Under the pieces are notes generated by a model that was not told the origin of the DNA, did not search any database, and saw nothing but the letters and a program-made list of their open reading frames with translations. A stretch of 6,595 nt of DNA from Bacilli bacterium (GTDB taxonomy: Bacteria; Bacillota_I; Bacilli_A; RF39; UBA660), in the NCBI GenBank assembly GCA_022793565.1, contig JAAWDC010000103.1:1-6595 (forward strand). The letters are read 5' to 3'. The position numbers and the translations under genes were made by a program. Below, piece by piece: positions 4,329-6,595 of this stretch (position 1 is the stretch's first letter; each line of letters opens with the position of its first letter).

Positions 4329-6595
4329 CTAATTTTCTGAATTTTCAATTTCCCTTTTCCAAGACCAATTTTCAATATCCTTCATAGATTCCTTCCAAGA
4401 CCAATTACGAATTTCTTCCATGTCTTCTCCATATTCACGAATATATTGTTTATGTTCTACTAATTTATCTTTACACCACTGCATAAGTGAACCACCTCTA
4501 TTCCCTAATACAGGTAAATATTTTAAGGCATCCATAACTAAATGAAAACGATCTAAATGATTTTGAACACGCATATCGAATGGTGTTGTAATAGTACCTT
4601 CTTCTTGATATCCATGCACATGCAAGTGATTGTTTGTTCTCTTGTAAGCAAGTTGATGTATCAAAGAAGAATATCCATGGAATGCAAAAATAATCGGTTT
4701 ATCCTTGGTAAATAGTGCATCATATTCAGAGTCTGAAAGTCCATGTGGATGTTCCGTATTAGATTGTAATCGCATTAAATCAACTACATTAATAACACGA
4801 ATCTTAAGTTGTGGAAACCATTTTCTAAGAATAGATACAGCCGCCAAAGTCTCTAATGTTGGTGTATCACCACAACAAGCCATTACAATATCAGGCTCCT
4901 GATTTTTATCATTACTAGCCCAAGACCAAATACCAATTCCCTCTGTACAATGTTTTACTGCTTGCTCCATAGTAAGCCACTGTGGTCTTGGATGCTTACT
5001 AGCAACAATCACATTTACATAGTTCTTACTTTTGATACAATGATCAAAACAAGAAAGAAGGCAGTTTGCATCTGGTGGCAAATACATTCTAGAAATATCT
5101 GCTTTTTTAGTCGCAATATGATTTAAAAATCCTGGATCTTGATGGGTATATCCATTATGATCCTGCTGCCAAATATGAGACGTTAATATATAATTTAAAG
5201 AAGAAATTGGTCTTCTCCAAGAAAGTTCATTCGATACTTTCAACCACTTTGCGTGTTGACTCACCATCGAATCAATGATTCGTGCAAAAGCCTCATAACT
5301 ATGCATAAATCCATGACGACCAGTCAATAAATAGCCTTCTAATGCTCCTTGACAAAAGTGCTCAGACAAATAAGAATCAATAACTCTACCCGAAGAAGCC
5401 AAGAACTCATCGCTACCAAATCTTTCCACATTCCACTGTCTAGAGGTTGCTTCAAATACATAATTTAGACGATTAGAAAGGGCTTCATCTGGACCAAAAA
5501 TTCGAAAATTCTTATTATTTTCATTATAGAAAATTACATCACGAATATATTTTCCAAGTTCCTTCATGTCTTGAGCAACTACCTCTCCTGGATAAGAAAC
5601 TTGTACCCCATAATCACGAAAATCTGGTAATCTTAATTCCTTTAATAACAAACCACCATTTGTATGAGGATTGGCACCCATTCTAGCACTCTTCTTTGGA
5701 ATCAAAGCTTTAATATCAGAACAAACTTTACCCGCATCATCAAACAACTCCTCTGGATGATAACTTTTTAACCAATCTTCAAGAAGTCCAATATTTTGTA
5801 AATGATCCTGATCAATAGCAATCGGTACTTGGTGTGCCCTAAAGCTATTCTCAATTATATTACCAGCTACTTCTTTAGGTCCAGTCCATCCCTTTGGAGT
5901 CTCTAAAATAAGCATTGGCCATTTTGGACGAAAATCAATTTTTGTTTGACGAGCAATTTTTTTAATCTCTTGAATCTCTTCAATAATTGTATCCATTGTA
6001 TCTGCCATTTCTTTGTGAAGTTTTTTAGGATCATTTCCAGATACAATAAACGGTCTCCATCCACATCCTTCGAAAAATTGAATTTTCTCGTCTTTAGTAA
6101 TTCTTGAAAATACCGTTGGATTAGCAATCTTATATCCATTCAAATGTAGTATTGGAAGAACCACTCCATCCATTCTTGGATTTAAAAATTTATTCAAATG
6201 CCATGCAGTAGCAAGTGGTCCAGTTTCAGCTTCCCCATCTCCAACAACACAAGTAGCAATTAAATTAGGATTATCTAAAACAGCCCCATACGCATGAGAT
6301 AAGCTATATCCAAGCTCTCCTCCTTCATTAATAGAACCAGGAGTCTCTGGCGCAACATGAGACGAAATCCCACCTGGAAAACTAAATTGTTTAAATAAAT
6401 TTTTAAGTCCTTCTTCATCCTCAGTAATTTGTGGGTAAACTTCACTATACGTTCCCTCTAAATAAACATTGGAAACCATTGCCTGCCCTCCATGCCCTGG
6501 ACCAGAAATATAAATCATATCCAAATCATATTTTTTTATGACACGATTCATATGTGTATATACAAAATTTTGCCCGGGAGCAGTTCCCCAATGAC
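4329..6595 (-). CDS. xfp: Phosphoketolase (xylulose-5-P / fructose-6-P), 5' end outside window
   Basis: This TPP-dependent enzyme converts xylulose-5-P (in many members also fructose-6-P) plus phosphate to acetyl-phosphate and glyceraldehyde-3-P (or erythrose-4-P). It is the key step of heterolactic and bifid-type fermentation in the cytosol. Numbering from the in-frame ATG at 6551, motifs are GPGHGGQ (17-23), SHVAPETPG (64-72), the signature EGGELGY (76-82), TPP-binding GDGEAETGP (104-112), [10 protein letters not shown] (137-146), [10 protein letters not shown] (352-361), SEH...[10 protein letters not shown] (397-414), [11 protein letters not shown] (464-474), KHPRPQW (519-525), FAFHGY (622-627) and ITTPFDMR (654-661). 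The frame is open upstream of that ATG to the window edge, and those 14 codons read [14 protein letters not shown], a conserved phosphoketolase segment with a catalytic-site His. So ATG 6551 is internal and about 50 N-terminal residues are missing. The C-terminus carries a duplicated NWSWK motif. Specificity for one or both sugars cannot be told. Confidence 0.96.
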   Translation of the reverse strand, partial: HWGTAPGQNFVYTHMNRVIKKYDLDMIYISGPGHGGQAMVSNVYLEGTYSEVYPQITEDEEGLKNLFKQFSFPGGISSHVAPETPGSINEGGELGYSLSHAYGAVLDNPNLIATCVVGDGEAETGPLATAWHLNKFLNPRMDGVVLPILHLNGYKIANPTVFSRITKDEKIQFFEGCGWRPFIVSGNDPKKLHKEMADTMDTIIEEIQEIKKIARQTKIDFRPKWPMLILETPKGWTGPKEVAGNIIENSFRAHQVPIAIDQDHLQNIGLLEDWLKSYHPEELFDDAGKVCSDIKALIPKKSARMGANPHTNGGLLLKELRLPDFRDYGVQVSYPGEVVAQDMKELGKYIRDVIFYNENNKNFRIFGPDEALSNRLNYVFEATSRQWNVERFGSDEFLASSGRVIDSYLSEHFCQGALEGYLLTGRHGFMHSYEAFARIIDSMVSQHAKWLKVSNELSWRRPISSLNYILTSHIWQQDHNGYTHQDPGFLNHIATKKADISRMYLPPDANCLLSCFDHCIKSKNYVNVIVASKHPRPQWLTMEQAVKHCTEGIGIWSWASNDKNQEPDIVMACCGDTPTLETLAAVSILRKWFPQLKIRVINVVDLMRLQSNTEHPHGLSDSEYDALFTKDKPIIFAFHGYSSLIHQLAYKRTNNHLHVHGYQEEGTITTPFDMRVQNHLDRFHLVMDALKYLPVLGNRGGSLMQWCKDKLVEHKQYIREYGEDMEEIRNWSWKESMKDIENWSWKREIENSEN
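4357..4428 (-). repeat. In-frame 36-nt tandem duplication in the phosphoketolase 3' end
   Basis: The plus strand reads TTCCAAGACCAATT at both 4357-4370 and 4393-4406, exactly 36 nt apart. Comparing 4357-4392 with 4393-4428 position by position gives 26 of 36 matches. In the protein this appears as I-x-N-W-S-W-K twice, 12 residues apart (714-720 and 726-732 counted from ATG 6551). Phosphoketolases normally end shortly after a single W-x-W motif, so the second copy looks like a 12-codon duplication extending the tail. Confidence 0.7.

Noticed and set aside
98..6595. UGA-as-tryptophan code, considered because no gene ends in TGA and the gene mix could fit a Mollicutes relative.
   Set aside because: The tryptophan codons I read are TGG and all genes stay open under the standard code; six stops are too few to infer reassignment.

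Overview
The window is A+T-rich, tightly packed bacterial DNA using the standard code. The tryptophan codons I read are TGG, and the stops seen are TAA and TAG only. Purine-rich Shine-Dalgarno sites precede most genes, and intrinsic terminators follow them. The protein mix is a phosphoketolase, a single-domain sirtuin, a YnbB/COG4100-type PLP enzyme and a YxjI-like LURP-one protein. Together these point to a low-GC Gram-positive (Bacillota, Bacilli-like), probably a fermentative host- or gut-associated lineage. That placement is inference from gene content; no rRNA or other phylogenetic marker is present.

Layout. Positions 34-3135 hold a four-gene minus-strand operon. In transcription order it encodes a short-chain dehydrogenase/reductase (3135-2389), an unrecognised 170-residue protein (2366-1854), a PLP-dependent methionine gamma-lyase/'aluminium resistance' family enzyme (1838-582) and a LURP-one/tubby-like protein (568-98). 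Gaps are only 13-22 nt and an intrinsic terminator closes the unit at 65-34. Positions 3136-3343 form an A+T-rich divergent promoter region with a large imperfect inverted repeat, whose two arms each carry a TATAAT, one facing each way. Positions 3344-4072 encode a Sir2 NAD-dependent deacylase on the plus strand. Positions 4073-4328 are a convergent intergenic region with one bidirectional terminator hairpin. Positions 4329-6595 carry most of a phosphoketolase gene on the minus strand. Its reading frame stays open past the first in-window ATG to the window edge and encodes the conserved HWGT...PGQNF segment, so roughly 50 N-terminal residues lie outside.

How the genes may work together. Phosphoketolase splits xylulose-5-P (and often fructose-6-P) to acetyl-phosphate, a known non-enzymatic protein acetyl donor; the convergent neighbour is a lysine deacylase. 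This link is suggestive only. The four-gene operon pairs an oxidoreductase with a PLP C-S-lyase-like enzyme and two small non-catalytic-looking proteins. It looks like a small metabolic cassette whose substrate cannot be read from sequence. The unrecognised 170-residue protein inside it is the most novel item here. I see no mobile element, CRISPR array, tRNA or rRNA.
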